From contig NC_089738.1 of assembly GCF_035083965.1 (NCBI RefSeq), positions 11,806,734 to 11,870,733 of the forward strand: a stretch of DNA of 64,000 bases. The letters run 5' to 3'. The position numbers were made by a program, and so were the translations under genes. Shown one piece after another: positions 53,426-64,000 of the stretch (position 1 is its first letter; each line of letters opens with the position of its first letter). The notes below the pieces were generated by a model. It did not search any database. It had not been told where the DNA came from and saw only the letters and a program-made list of their open reading frames with translations. Source of the stretch: Branchiostoma lanceolatum. Taxonomy: Eukaryota; Chordata; Leptocardii; Amphioxiformes; Branchiostomatidae.

Positions 53426-53590
53426 CGTGAAATGGAGATACTTATCAGCCAAGCTTTGCACCAAACATCTTCCTTTTGTTATCTTCATGTAACCTTGTCC
53501 TATTTGTTCAGTCAGTTGAAATATGTCACTGTGAGTTTGAAATGTCCCATTGTCTGCAGGAACACCCCTCTTTTCTGTCAGTCACAAATC
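53426..53590. repeat. 165-bp direct repeat, copy 2
   Basis: Second copy of the block at 53052, starting 374 bp downstream of the first with unrelated DNA between them. Confidence 0.85.
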
Positions 53591-54653
53591 CTTCTCTTTC
53601 ACGCTTCAGGTATGTGCAAGATTAAAGAAAAAACAAACGAGCAAAAGAACATCCTCATTGCACGTCAGCAGTAATATAGTTGTGAAATGTCGACATAATG
53701 TAAGTAAAGTTAGCAACTCCAAAGAAGGTAGCATGCAACGCACCCTACACAAAAGACATGTCAATTGTACTAATGACTTCAAGCCTAGAGTATGAAAAAC
53801 GTTATAATGGTGGGAGGAATTTGGACATTTAAGGGTCATTCGTTCCATGAAAGAAGATTGGTTGAAGATAGAAATGATGAACTGTACTTTTCAGTTTTGA
53901 AAGAGACGGAAGTGAGTTCTCGGCTAGTACGTACGAAGATTATCGATGAGTCCGACCGAATGATTAAGACCGGGTCGAAGGCATTTGATCAAGTAGGTCA
54001 TAATCTTTTCTGTCAAGAACACGTCAAGCAACATCGACATACGTGACTAAGGGCCGAATTATGGTTTAATATTAGTATAATGTTTCTAGTGTTCTCTGGG
54101 AAACTAGAGTGGATATTCGTATGACTCGTGTCTTGGTCACCGTAGCAGATTCATAAACTGACCATGATCAATCTTGAGATTCTCATCCCTTTCCTAAGGA
54201 GAGAAAACCAGCTCGACTAGTTCCTCATTTTGCTGACCAGTTACAAACTTACACGTTGCTGGCCAGTTACAAACTGACACGTTGTACAGACACAGTATAT
54301 AGCCGAGTAAGAAAGCTAGTTATCTCCAGACCAACAAAGCTGTTCCAGCATATATTCATATCTCCGTGAACGACAACCGCATCCATAAGGTAAGAGAGCT
54401 CACGCCGTTTATTTTAGTCAGTGGTCCAGATACTGTTATTTATTACCTCCGTCGTGAGGTCCACAATGCAGTCGTGACGAAATCATCGCAAGTAGAAGAT
54501 AGACTGCCTCTTGAGAAAGATTCAGTCATATTCGTTGTACCATAGCTACTAAGGTTTCATTTACGCCAGGAAAGTAAAGTCATTCTGTGGACAGTTGTTG
54601 GTACATGGTGTGTCGTACACATTTCATCAGTCTCGTGGCGGAAAGGGTTCTTG

Positions 54654-54845
54654 ACAGTCGGTCATGTCATAGTCTCACTAAAAGTCATGGTAGGACCAAT
54701 GTGACTGTTGGTGTGGGTTTTTTCTTTAATCTTGCACATACCTGCAACAGTCGGTCATGTCATAGTCTCACTAAAAGTCATGGTAGGACCAATGTGACTG
54801 TTGGTGTGCCTTGGTTTTTTCTTCTTTTTTTAATCTTGCACATAC
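54654..54845. repeat. 93-bp tandem duplication
   Basis: Two units begin ACAGTCGGTCATGTCATAGT at 54654 and 54747 and end in CTTGCACATACCTG. Unit two has a slightly longer T-rich run. Confidence 0.85.
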
Positions 54846-54889
54846 CTGAAACGTGTAAGAGAAAGATTTGCGATTGACAGAAACGGAGG

Positions 54890-57023
54890 GGCGCTCCTGA
54901 AGACAATGGGCCATTTCAAATCCCAGTAACCTATTTCCACCGACTGAGCAAATAGGGCATTGGGTCTGAAGATTCCTACCTCTTTATGAGGGACACTGCC
55001 CTGTAGCGATGACAGAGAAGTAGCTCGACTGGTTTATGAATAACCCTGGCTGACCAGTTGATACCGAATCGCTGCACAGATAGTACAATTGTGTCATCTC
55101 CAGACCAAAACTATTCTCGCATAGTGTAAATGCATTTCAGTTTGCGTGGATCTTCTTTCGCGGTGGGGAGAAAATGGAGTGTTCACGATGGTTTTAAGTT
55201 CGCGTTTGAAACAATAGTAGCGCTACATTCATCGGTGGGCAAAAAGTTTCGCGGTGGTTTTATGTTCGCGCTGAAAGTTCACCGCGAAAACCCTGAACAT
55301 AAATCCCCCGCAAACATTTCTGCATTTACAATATATTCAATGACATACTTCCGTGGCCGATAGTCGCTTCGATAAAATAAAGTTAGAGAGTGAGGTTTCT
55401 GCTGCTACTAAGATTATATGAGATCGATTCACAAATCTGTGGGAAATTTGAATCTTGAAATACCAAACAGCCACCCTTGGTACTCAACATCTAACTATCT
55501 TGATATACTCATGCCCTGTTTGCTTGATGCCGGTTGAATTGTATCACTATGACTTAAATTTAATTGTCGCCTTTTTCTACGACAACGCCCCTTTCCTCTC
55601 AATCAGAACCCACTCCGTTCCATTTGAAAAAGAAAAAAAAGGAAGGAGACAATATAGCTGCGCTTTTGGGTGGAAAAAACACAACGTAGTACGGTACGTA
55701 CAACATCCGGCTAAAAGTAACGCTTTCAGGTCTTCATCTTGATCTTGATCGGGTACTGGGCAACACCCCTCTTGTTGGGGTAAAGCGCCCAGGGGAGAGT
55801 GCGCTGCGCTTTTATTGTCCTCTCAGTTGCAAGAGAACAGCCTCCTTGAACTTGGGAGGATCGGCTGTGTCCGTGACGTCCTGTGGTAGTGAATTCTAGT
55901 CTCCAAGCAGACCTACGGGTTGGCAAAGACCGTATCCAACAGGCAGAAGGAGTTTTCATAGCCAACCCAAGGTCTGCTACAACTCAAACAGGGCGGAGCA
56001 TTTCTATTCAATAAAGGTGCCGCTGCCCCTCCTCGTTGTAATGCTAACAGCCGTACGAATGTCCGGGGTACTAATCTTTTTATGACCAAGCCCAGTCACC
56101 CGCGCACGTCCCAGTGGGAGGTTCGCGCCTTGGTTGAGCCTAGTAAAAAGCTCTCACAATAGCAGTTTCTTTCACCCATCGGCGATGTTTGTGGCATCAT
56201 GGAAAACCGTGCTTACAAAAACATTCGTAGACAATGTTTACTGTTTCGGGTTCAAGCCACTATTACTAGAGATTAACTGCAAGATTCCACGTGACCACAT
56301 GGCGGGAATTGCCCTTACAGTTCCGACGTAACTGGTCAAAATTGATCGCATTTTGTGACGATTGAAGCAGTTTTGGTAGCGATCTTCGTAACAGATTGAT
56401 TTTGAAAAAGAGACCAAGTCTTTTCTGTTGGCAACATTTAGTTTATTTTTCCTGGGAAGTTTAATTTTCGCGGTACAGCCCTGCCCAAGTGAACGACCTC
56501 TCAGTCGCGGCCTGGAGGTGTCAGCCCGGCATGGCGCCGCACGCCCGTGTGGACAGCAGAGAGTAATAAACTCACTTACAGAAGCACAGTTTGATTAGGT
56601 AACAATTAGATGTTAATAGCCTTTGTTCAGACCGACTTGTTCCAGACCTTAGATTGCACTATAAGCTCCTTCTTCCAGTTGGATACGGTCTTTGCAATCT
56701 ATTGGGTCTGGTTGGAGACTAGTGAATTCCAGTCTCTAACAGTTTGAGGTTAAAAAGAGTATCTATAACAGTCTTTGTGGAATGGTAGAGCCTTATATGA
56801 ATTTTGATTTGAGTGTCGCGATTGGCGCGGTGTAGGCTTCAAATGAGTTTCGACCGGTAAGGCTGTCTTTCGCTGCCTTGCTTTCTGCAGTACTGTAAGT
56901 CTATTTGATGTCCGTCTATTCTTTAAAGTATCCCACCCCAAATCAGAAACAAGTTTAGCGGTACTATCATAAGTGTAGTATGAGTTTGTAACAAATTCAC
57001 CCCTTCACTCTTTTATTCACAGC
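54890..57023. other. intergenic with MITE and inverted repeat
   Basis: A TTCGCGGTGG-type MITE lies at 55122-55332. Text at 55884-55950 (AGTCTCCAAGCAGACCTACG, CAAAGACCGTATCCAAC) returns inverted at 56661-56738 (GTTGGATACGGTCTTTGC, GTTGGAGACTAG), which outlines a possible 0.85-kb element. No coding exon supported before 57024. Confidence 0.45.
55122..55332. mobile_element. MITE, second copy of the 50417 type
   Basis: Begins TAGTGTAAATGCATTTCAGT and ends TTTCTGCATTTACAATA, with inner GTTCGCG/CGCGAAA arms as in the first copy, but more diverged. Confidence 0.65.
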
Positions 57024-60000
57024 ATGAAGGTAGCTTCAATGATCGCTGTCATGGTGGTAGCAGCAGTCTTGGTAGAGATGGTAGCTTCTACCGGAGAATC
57101 GAGGCTGCGGTCCTTAATGAGGAGGAGGAGGAGGAGGCGGAGGCCTAGTATTTCCGCCAAAAAAGAAGAAACAGCCGCAGGTACTTGACATTTTGACGTT
57201 TTTTTACCATCAACAACAAGGTTAATCGGCCATACGTCATGGTGTAACATTGATGAAAATCAGAATGGATTGCACGGTGATGGAACGAGAGGCCGATGCA
57301 ACGAAAGGCCACAGGCAACCATACCCAAAACAACCGGTATAACATCCAAGGGTCCTTAAGTTATACTTACTACAAATATCCGGTGACATACACACACATA
57401 CATACACAAATGTACATACAGAAACACACACACACAAAACAAGACCTCAATTTTTCATGAAGGTAACAAGCAGCCATTAAGTGTGTAGCATCTAATACTA
57501 CATGTTTATTTTGTGCTACAGGGGCCCTAGGGGGCCTCGCTGAGCAGTTGGAGATGCTCCAAGATGCTGCTGCTATGCTGAAGGAAGCTGTGGATGAAGC
57601 GGAAGAGCTCGAGGGTGCATCCCTGGATCTGGGAGGACCGCAGGAGGTGAAGGGGCTCAATGATGATCTCGATGGTGAGGAGAACTCATAAAAACCTTTA
57701 AAAGTCCTATTTGTTTTTTCTCAATCCAATTTCTTTAAGATTCTTGTTATTTGTATACAATATCTATCAAGTAGTTTTCTTTCTTTTCTCAGGAGACGCC
57801 TTCGGGAAGAAAGCGGCTAACCTGCAGGGGCCCGCGGGAGAGCTGGAGAAGAAGATGAATGAAGTGGAGGAAGATGCCGCCTTGGGCCAAGTGGAGGAGG
57901 AGCTGGAGGAGCTGGAGGAGGAGCTAGAGGGAGCCAACGGCGACCCTGATGGTAAGGATGACTCTAGTTCAAAGCCACGCCCTGTGTTTATCATTGCATT
58001 TCATCATAAAGTGCAGTAGAAAAATAAAAGATAACCAAAGTGGGCTTGTCAAAAAACGGGCTCGAAAAACTGAACTTTAAGATTAGAAAAGACAACAAAA
58101 TGATGATAAAAAACAAAGGTGATGGAAAAATGTAAAAACAAGAGTTCTACGACCTCATACCTTCGCGAAATGATTTTGACCTTTATGACTGACGTATTAG
58201 GAGTGTTTTTCATCAATCAAAAATCATACCAGTTGATCCTCCTCACCCAAATAACATAAGTTGTCCAAACCTCCTTGTTATGATTATGAGCTTAACAAAG
58301 AAGGTTATGCTAACATTTTTCATCAATAATGCAAATAAGCTCCTTATTAGCATAATTTGATTCAATGGTGTTCACATTCACACAACTTCTAAATGCAACA
58401 AGTATGAAATTGCCGTTATTTACTAGTATGGAATGATAGTAGTTTCTCATGAATTATGCAAATTAGGCCTACATTTGCATAATTTCTATCTATTGACATT
58501 CCTCTCTTCCTCAGTTACAAATGTCACATATTTGAATAGTCATATCATGGAACACAGCAGGTTTTTAAAATTGCCTCATTAATTATAATCTGATTTGCAT
58601 AATTATCATCCAATCATACAAAGCATCACATAAGCTATCTACATACCAAAAATCATGACCATCCATCAAGCCCATCTCGAGTTATATTATTTTCTCATTG
58701 ATTATGTAAATGAGGTTCTCATTTGCATAGCTGATATCTATTAATATTTCTCTCTTCCTCAGTTACATATGTCACATGTTTGCGAGTCCTATCATGGAAA
58801 TTGATGAATGTATAAACTTTCCTCATTAATTATGCAAATTAGTTACTGATTTGCATAATAAGTATCCAATCATGTACATCATCGCTCAAGCTATGTACAT
58901 GCAAAAAATCATGACCTTCCATCAAGCCCTTCTTGAGTTATTCCCTTTCAAAGTCTGAAGCAAAACCTACCCCTGCAGTTCCAAAAAAGTTGCTAGGGGA
59001 CCCAAGCCTATACCACTTACTCTCTGCCCAACGAGCTATCTACCACTTAAAAATCAGTTCCATAGCATGTCCACAACACGAGATATCATAACATGAAGTT
59101 CCGCTGCAGTACCGTAACAAGCCGATAGGGGGCCCAAAATCTAATCATTTTCAGGTTTCATCGAGACCTACCAACATACCAAATACCAAGACAATCCTTC
59201 CAAGAATTCTCGACTTATCGTGTTCACTAACAGACACACAGACATGCTCGGTATTCCCATGCTGTGGCACTGCATTAATGACTGTTCTTACTCATATAAG
59301 GCCGTGTATATCCAACTTTGGTCAAAATTTGTATGTTTCAGTCTTTTAATTGGTGTAAGGAGATATCTTTGTGGTTTGGTTTCACATGCTCCGAGTGGAC
59401 TCTTCCAGGCTGGGAGTAGGTCAAAGTTGACGATTGTTTTCGTCTGTCAGCTGTTACGAGAGAACGAGCTGGTCAACTGTCTATTTTCTTTGCATGATTC
59501 TAAAGTAGACAGATGTGGCTTTCTGGTGCATAAGAATTTTTGGGGCTTGCAATTAAGGTGAATCCTTTTCTGAGCCCTTGTTTTAGTGCTTTAAAGCATT
59601 ACTGCATGGGCAAGCCTATCTCTTGTATCTGCCCTACAGCTGGCTGATAGCCAATTTGTCCCTGGCAGCTGCAGTACATGTAACTGACTGCCTCATGACC
59701 CCTCATGACCCCTCATGACCAACTTTGCCCCCAATCTACCCGTATCAATATCCCCGTCGCAACCAGAACGCATAGTAAAGCATACAATTGAACACATTTT
59801 TACACTTTTCTCGTTAATTATGCAAAACACTTCGCCCAAAATCTAATCATCTTGAGATTTGCCACATACACACCGACACACCAACTACGACAACAAACCA
59901 TCCAGGCGTTCTCGACTTATTCTGTTCACTAACAGACACACAGACAAGCACCGTCGCATAACCTTCTCGACGAAACCATTCGTCGCGAAGGTAATAAAGA

Positions 60001-60125
60001 TTTTGTATAGATCAGACATCCCACATTTTTTTAACGGATGGACGCAAGTACACTTACATGAAATACATGTGCTGGGTAAACTGAAAGACTTACACGACTT
60101 CTCTTTTTCCTCAGTGACCGATTAG
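57024..60125 (+). CDS. small secreted acidic protein with Arg8 tract (159 aa)
   Basis: Predicted exons are 57024-57180, 57522-57674, 57793-57951 and 60115-60125, all phase 1, giving 480 nt. The start MKVASMIAVMVVAAVLVEMV is a signal peptide. Then come RLRSLM, eight Arg in a row, and PSISAKKEE. Exons 2 and 3 are Ala/Glu/Leu-rich and helical (LEMLQDAAAMLKEAVDEAEE; VEEELEELEEELEGANGDPD). The last exon is only four codons including the stop (VTD*), after a good pyrimidine tract, and intron 3 contains a 1.9-kb repeat. The Arg run would be a strong furin-type cleavage site. No Cys was noticed in the mature chain. Family not recognised. It could be a propeptide precursor or a mineral- or polyanion-binding secreted protein; the last exon is the least certain part. 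Confidence 0.65.
58139..59998 (-). mobile_element. 1.9-kb dispersed element, minus copy
   Basis: Inverted counterpart of 43317-44552. It ends with the complement of TTACCTTCG...CGAAATGGTTTCGTCGA (59960-59998) and begins with the complement of GTCGTAGAACTC. It is longer than the other copy because about 0.6 kb (around 59000-59600) holds a different repeat of the 17590 type. It fills most of intron 3 of the secreted-protein gene. Confidence 0.6.
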
Positions 60126-61592
60126 ACCCTGTGGCAATGGTCCTGACTGGATAACCCCAGCCCAAGCAGGAAGAGACCCTGTCGAAGATAGATCGAATAG
60201 TTTTAGATCAGTCTATCAATAATAGAGCTGACGCTATATCTACCTTTTTCTTTTTACACTAAGGTGTAATATTGGTGTAATATTGGTCATAGATAACCAT
60301 GATTAACATCCAGCATATAACTGGCCGAGTGACCATGGTCTAACATTACTGTTACGAAGCTCGACGTAGATATTTCTTTTGATTGATTGGTTGATTGATT
60401 GATTGATTGATTGACCAGAAAATGTTTTTTCGAATCGTTTTTTACTTGATTTCCTTTTGCAAAATCTTGTAGCGGTGGGGAGAATAAAGGCATAAGACAA
60501 AACATTGGTCTGCTGTATGCTGATTCAGTTGATATCTAGTGTTGTTTTAATGTTACGTAGCGTCGACAAAAAACATCGTCACAAAGACAAGTACGTTTCG
60601 TGCATTAGCGCGCATCACTTAGCAGGCGATCGTGCTTGGTTGGGAGTTTCAATTCCAGTTGTCGTCATTGTCATGACCACATCATCACCGAAAAGAGGTA
60701 CTCCCCAAAGTCCACTGTCCGTTGTTCATGAAGCTGAAGAGCAGGCGGATTTCCTTCAGTTGATACATCTTAGCGTTTAAGTTCTTACACACCATCTGTC
60801 CTTCTATAGCGAGCAATACAACGATGATCAATAGCTTTTGCACAGCAAACAAAGTATATTCCTCATTAAGTTCAGCAGAGGAGGGTACAGCGTTTATTGA
60901 CTTAATTGACTGTCGATCGCACAGTCATTGATAAAAAGGTCGTGAAACACAAGAGTATTAAAATCCATATTACATATGACAAGACGCCTCCTATCTGACT
61001 AAAGAAGAATTAAGGTATTGTATCAAAACCGACGAAATCGCAAAAGATATCGCACATAAAAACTCAGGCAAAATATAAAACATATAGAGAGAGACACGCA
61101 AAGACATCAAAGACATTATGAAGACATCAAATATATATTTAATTAAGAAACAGAACAAAAACTTTATATACACCGCTCTTCGAGAATACACTTCGTTTAA
61201 GTCAACAGGATAGAATTTTCAACTCGCGTTGAGTGATATCCACAAACTGCATATCATATATGCAGCATGGCAAGATGTCCTGGTTCCAAAGGGACAGGGA
61301 ATTAATAGCCAACAAAAATGCCTGGACTATATTCCGGGCTATGTCATACAAAAACGGATACGTCTATAATATGCTAATGTTAATGCATTCTAGGCTCCCT
61401 CCTTCCTCCAAAACTTTGACTGATATATAACGTTTTTAGCTGAATCAACGAAACACTTAGAAGTAATATCTCCAATTCACACCGATACCGCTATGTAACA
61501 ACAATAGAACAATATGCTTCTTATATGAAATATACACAACGTACTGCATATCAGACTTTAGAAAAATAGAATCCCTCTAGGGTGGAGATTTA
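60126..61592. other. intergenic, tail-to-tail
   Basis: Contains a (TTGA)n microsatellite at 60379-60412 and otherwise AT-rich DNA with no supported gene. It separates the secreted-protein gene from the minus-strand LDLa gene. Confidence 0.4.
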
Positions 61593-61989
61593 CTATTTGA
61601 AGCCGGCCGTGGGTGGGTAGGCGGGGTCGTTGTTGTAGGGTGACATGCCGGGCTGGGCGGGGGGCATGTAGGCTGGCGGCCCCGGGGCAGGGGGGGAGCC
61701 GTACGCAGGCGGGGCCTGGGGCGGTCCGTAGCCGTACCCTCCCGGCTGGGTGTACATCGTCTGGCTGCTCGACGTGTAAGCAACGGTGGCTGGTTGGGTC
61801 GGCACCTGCAGAACAGCCATGGAAGGTAAGGACAGTTATTTAGTTTCACTGATAGCGTATGTATGTAGTGAAGTGATGGAATGGGAGTGAAGCGTTGTTT
61901 TTTGCCCCTCTGTGTGTGTGTGTGTGTTTGTGTATGTGTGTGTGTGTGTGTGTGTACGTGTGTGTGTGTGTGTGCATGTGTGTGTGTAT

Positions 61990-62036
<47 letters not shown>

Positions 62037-63186
62037 CGTGTTTGTTTGTGAGCGTTTGCGATTTCCAATATAGAAAATGCAGCGCTTTTATATATCTTCA
62101 TTGCTGCAACTTTTGTCTGTGGGTTGCATGTCGTGTCGCAAAGCAGTATAGGTTATCTAACTAGTTGATAGATTACTCACCACGATGCTGGTCCGTGTGG
62201 TGTTGTTACTCTTGCAGCAGCAGAAGTACGAAGCCACCACGATGAAGACGATGAAACTGATCACTCCGAAGACAATCCCGATGATCGTTCCCACACTCGG
62301 AGTCCAATACCAAGCTACAAAAAATTTCAGCAACACAATAAATCAATACGCGTAACGGGATCATATTAGAAAGAATAACATTGTTTTCTTTTTTCAAGCT
62401 CGTGTAATGATATCTGTACTTCTAAACGCCCATGTATGATTTTACTAGTACAGCTGCGTTTCTTAGTAAAGCCCCCCCCCCCTCACAGGACTCGCGGCAC
62501 GCTGGCGGCGTCGCTGCGGCTGATCGAATTGAAAAAGCGTGCCGCGGGTCCAGTGGGAAGGGGGCTTAACACTTATCAGGGGTTTCTTAGGCTTGTGAGT
62601 GACAATGACTCTCGCCGCCATATGTCACGATGTCGGCGCATCGAATGGTAGTCACGGCCTAAGTTTGTTTTACTTTTTTTTCTTAAACAACTGAAGAATA
62701 CACATGACACAGAGGTGATGCACTCTAGCTGTAGCTAATATCAAACATTACCTCTGAAAATAAGAATTACAACTTACATAGACAAATACAATAACAATAA
62801 GAAACAGCAATTGGGTAGTCCAATACAAACAAGCAATATGCGCAACAAACAATATATCAACACAGCCGTACTTGGTTTTAAAGCGTTTGCTTGTCAAACC
62901 CAAAATTTTACAATTGTAATCAGATGAAACAAAAGATGAACCCCTTAGTAACAAATTAATGAGGGCTTGATCAGACAGACTGTCAAGACCAAGTTTGTTT
63001 GACTTGTGTCAGATTTGATTTAAGATGAAATAGACTCACTGGTATAGCTCCAGTTAAGAGTGCTACATCCAGCCGCGGATGTTTCATCCGAGTTATCCCA
63101 ACAATCGTTGTTACCATTACACTTGTAACTGTTGAGGACGCATCTCAGGTTGTCACAAGTGTACTCGGTAGCCCAATTGCACCAAG
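61593..63186 (-). CDS. LDLa / transmembrane / PPxY-tail membrane protein (partial, 3' exons)
   Basis: Minus-strand exons are 63040-63186, 62181-62314 and 61593-61805. The first is a phase 1-1 module with an LDL-receptor class A domain: CNWATEYTCDNLRCVLNSYK then CNGNNDCWDNSDE and C, with six Cys and the acidic Ca2+ cage. The second encodes a transmembrane helix (VGTIIGIVFGVISFIVFIVV) and a CCCK palmitoylation-type motif. The third is a Pro/Tyr/Gly-rich cytosolic tail with two PPAY motifs, which are known ligands of WW domains such as those of NEDD4-type ubiquitin ligases. It ends PPTAGFK. The signal peptide and any other domains must lie beyond 63186 or outside the window. Likely a surface receptor or adaptor; the name is not assigned. 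Confidence 0.82.
61906..62042. repeat. (TG)n microsatellite
   Basis: About 135 bp of TG with occasional interruptions, in the last intron of the LDLa gene. Confidence 0.9.
62470..62566. mobile_element. 97-bp MITE, TAA target duplication
   Basis: The left end AGCCCCCCCC...CGGCACGC pairs with the right end GCGTGCCGCGGGTCC...GGGGGCT, with TAA on both sides (62467-62469 and 62567-62569). It shares end logic and part of its text (GACCCGTGGCACG-like) with the element at 41081. Confidence 0.7.
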
Positions 63187-63214
63187 CTGTGGGGTTACAG
63201 AACAGACAACATGT

Positions 63215-63415
63215 AACTTCGTTAACATAAATCCGGCGGTTTACATGAATCCGCCACTTTGAAAAACGGTGGGCTTCATAGAACTCAAATGCAGCACCCC
63301 CCCCCCCCCAGGTATGCACTCTTTAGATATGCATGAGTGAATAATACTAGGGGACGCTAGGTTGGAGATCTGTTTGGACGTATCTTTTCAAGATGTACCC
63401 TGGCGGAATCATATT
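63215..63415 (+). repeat. dispersed ~230-bp repeat
   Basis: Fourth copy of the family at 25815 (ACATGAATCCGCCACTTTG, ATGCAGCACCC, GAGATCTGTTTGGACGTATC, ATGTACCCTGGCGGAATC). It starts about 30 bp upstream of the LDLa exon's acceptor. Confidence 0.6.
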
Positions 63416-64000
63416 AGATGTAATATTATCAACATCTAAACTCAACACAAAAAGCTTTGGAACTTGATCTCTGTTGATCATATTGCCGTGAATCCTTTAT
63501 CAAATCTATGGCATTGTATATCATAGCCTAGGAAAACTTCTTTATGGCCCATTACACACACAAACAATGATATTCAATTTGCTTTGATCATACATTATTG
63601 AGATGGGCAAGGAAAGAAGTGTCCAATGTCCCTTGATCATATATATGTCCGTTGTTTTTCAATGTGAAGCATTATGTGTTATATCATTTGTATATTTTCC
63701 ATTAAAATGATTCCTCGGCATTTGTCACGTAGTTGTATCTTTTTGCGTACTGTTTTACAAGGGAGTTGACTACATTAACTATAGTTCGGATTAATGTGTT
63801 ACAAGAGCTAAATCAAATGCTCAAGGGTCTGGAATTGTAGTACTGTAGGGTCGTGATGAAATCTTCCAAGCTTAGCCTGTACGAAAATTTTGGCTTGGCG
63901 ACAGTATGAAGTATAGCCCTGTTTAGTTGCCGGAAACGCCCCCAACCTTAACATTACACACACACAATTACACCTGTTACGTACAATACATACAGTGATT
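63416..64000. other. intron or intergenic, nothing recognised
   Basis: No exon of the LDLa gene was found here on the minus strand. Probably intron sequence, with the 5' exons outside the window. Confidence 0.4.

Larger units (their letters stand above)
52880..54650. other. duplicated unclassified DNA
   Basis: No gene supported. Holds the 165-bp direct repeat pair listed separately, and a segment at 53572-53634 that is the inverse of 54826-54882. A partial arm of the 5998-type MITE lies near 52915. Confidence 0.4.

Noticed and set aside
53041-53674. Two similar short proteins starting MEILISQALH
   Set aside because: They simply reflect the 165-bp DNA duplication. The differences between copies are not biased towards silent sites, and the frames end arbitrarily.
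61577-62101. 174-codon frame with a His-Thr run
   Set aside because: It is the (TG)n microsatellite read through, plus a shifted frame of the PPxY-tail exon.

Overview
The window looks like chordate DNA, most likely a lancelet (Branchiostoma). Introns are GT-AG and mostly 0.2-2 kb. The left part is a tandem array of intron-containing calmodulin-type genes. The right part holds secreted and membrane genes built from CUB, kringle and LDLa modules separated by phase-1 introns. MITEs with TA or TWA target duplications, tRNA-derived SINEs and microsatellites fill the spaces. No bacterial or viral features were seen. The species call is inference from gene content; no alignment was run.

Layout, positions 1-37248 (plus strand): an EF-hand gene array. 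Two near-canonical calmodulin paralogues (488-2285 and 4326-5873) come first, and the window itself opens in what looks like the 3' UTR of a further upstream copy. Next is a divergent EF-hand subfamily. It has a relic (leader plus a single exon, 8200-8611), a fused gene predicted to encode eight EF-hands in 277 aa (9932-13207), and an unfused four-EF-hand gene with an acidic tail (15999-18253). Then come three genes (20611-23930, 25198-27706, 29066-31511) whose first coding exon is a tiny one encoding MAGTK or MAGTKGR. A calmodulin-like gene (33732-37248) closes the plus-strand series, and a 114-bp copy of part of it lies at 31845-31958. A more divergent EF-hand gene, 157 aa, sits on the minus strand (38285-40082).

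Layout, 40083-64000: repeat-rich DNA, then a minus-strand type I membrane protein (44789-50131) with the order signal peptide, CUB, kringle, CUB, Thr/Pro mucin-like stalk, transmembrane helix, short Cys-rich tail. Eight exons join in frame through phase-1 introns to give 635 aa. A 21-bp minisatellite (51458-52489) and duplicated unclassified DNA follow. Next is a plus-strand gene for a small secreted protein with an Arg8 tract and acidic helices (57024-60125). Last is the 3' half of a minus-strand LDLa-TM-PPxY membrane protein (61593-63186), whose 5' exons lie beyond the window.

The EF-hand genes are predicted cytosolic Ca2+ sensors. Loop and surface changes (Gly to Cys in one loop 3, loss of the 'GEKL' lysine in two genes, lost loop residues in the fused protein) suggest functional divergence. 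The strongest oddity is the eight-EF-hand fusion. Its junction exon joins the last exon of one unit to the first exon of the next, and the sequence suggests that the old splice acceptor and pyrimidine tract are now translated.
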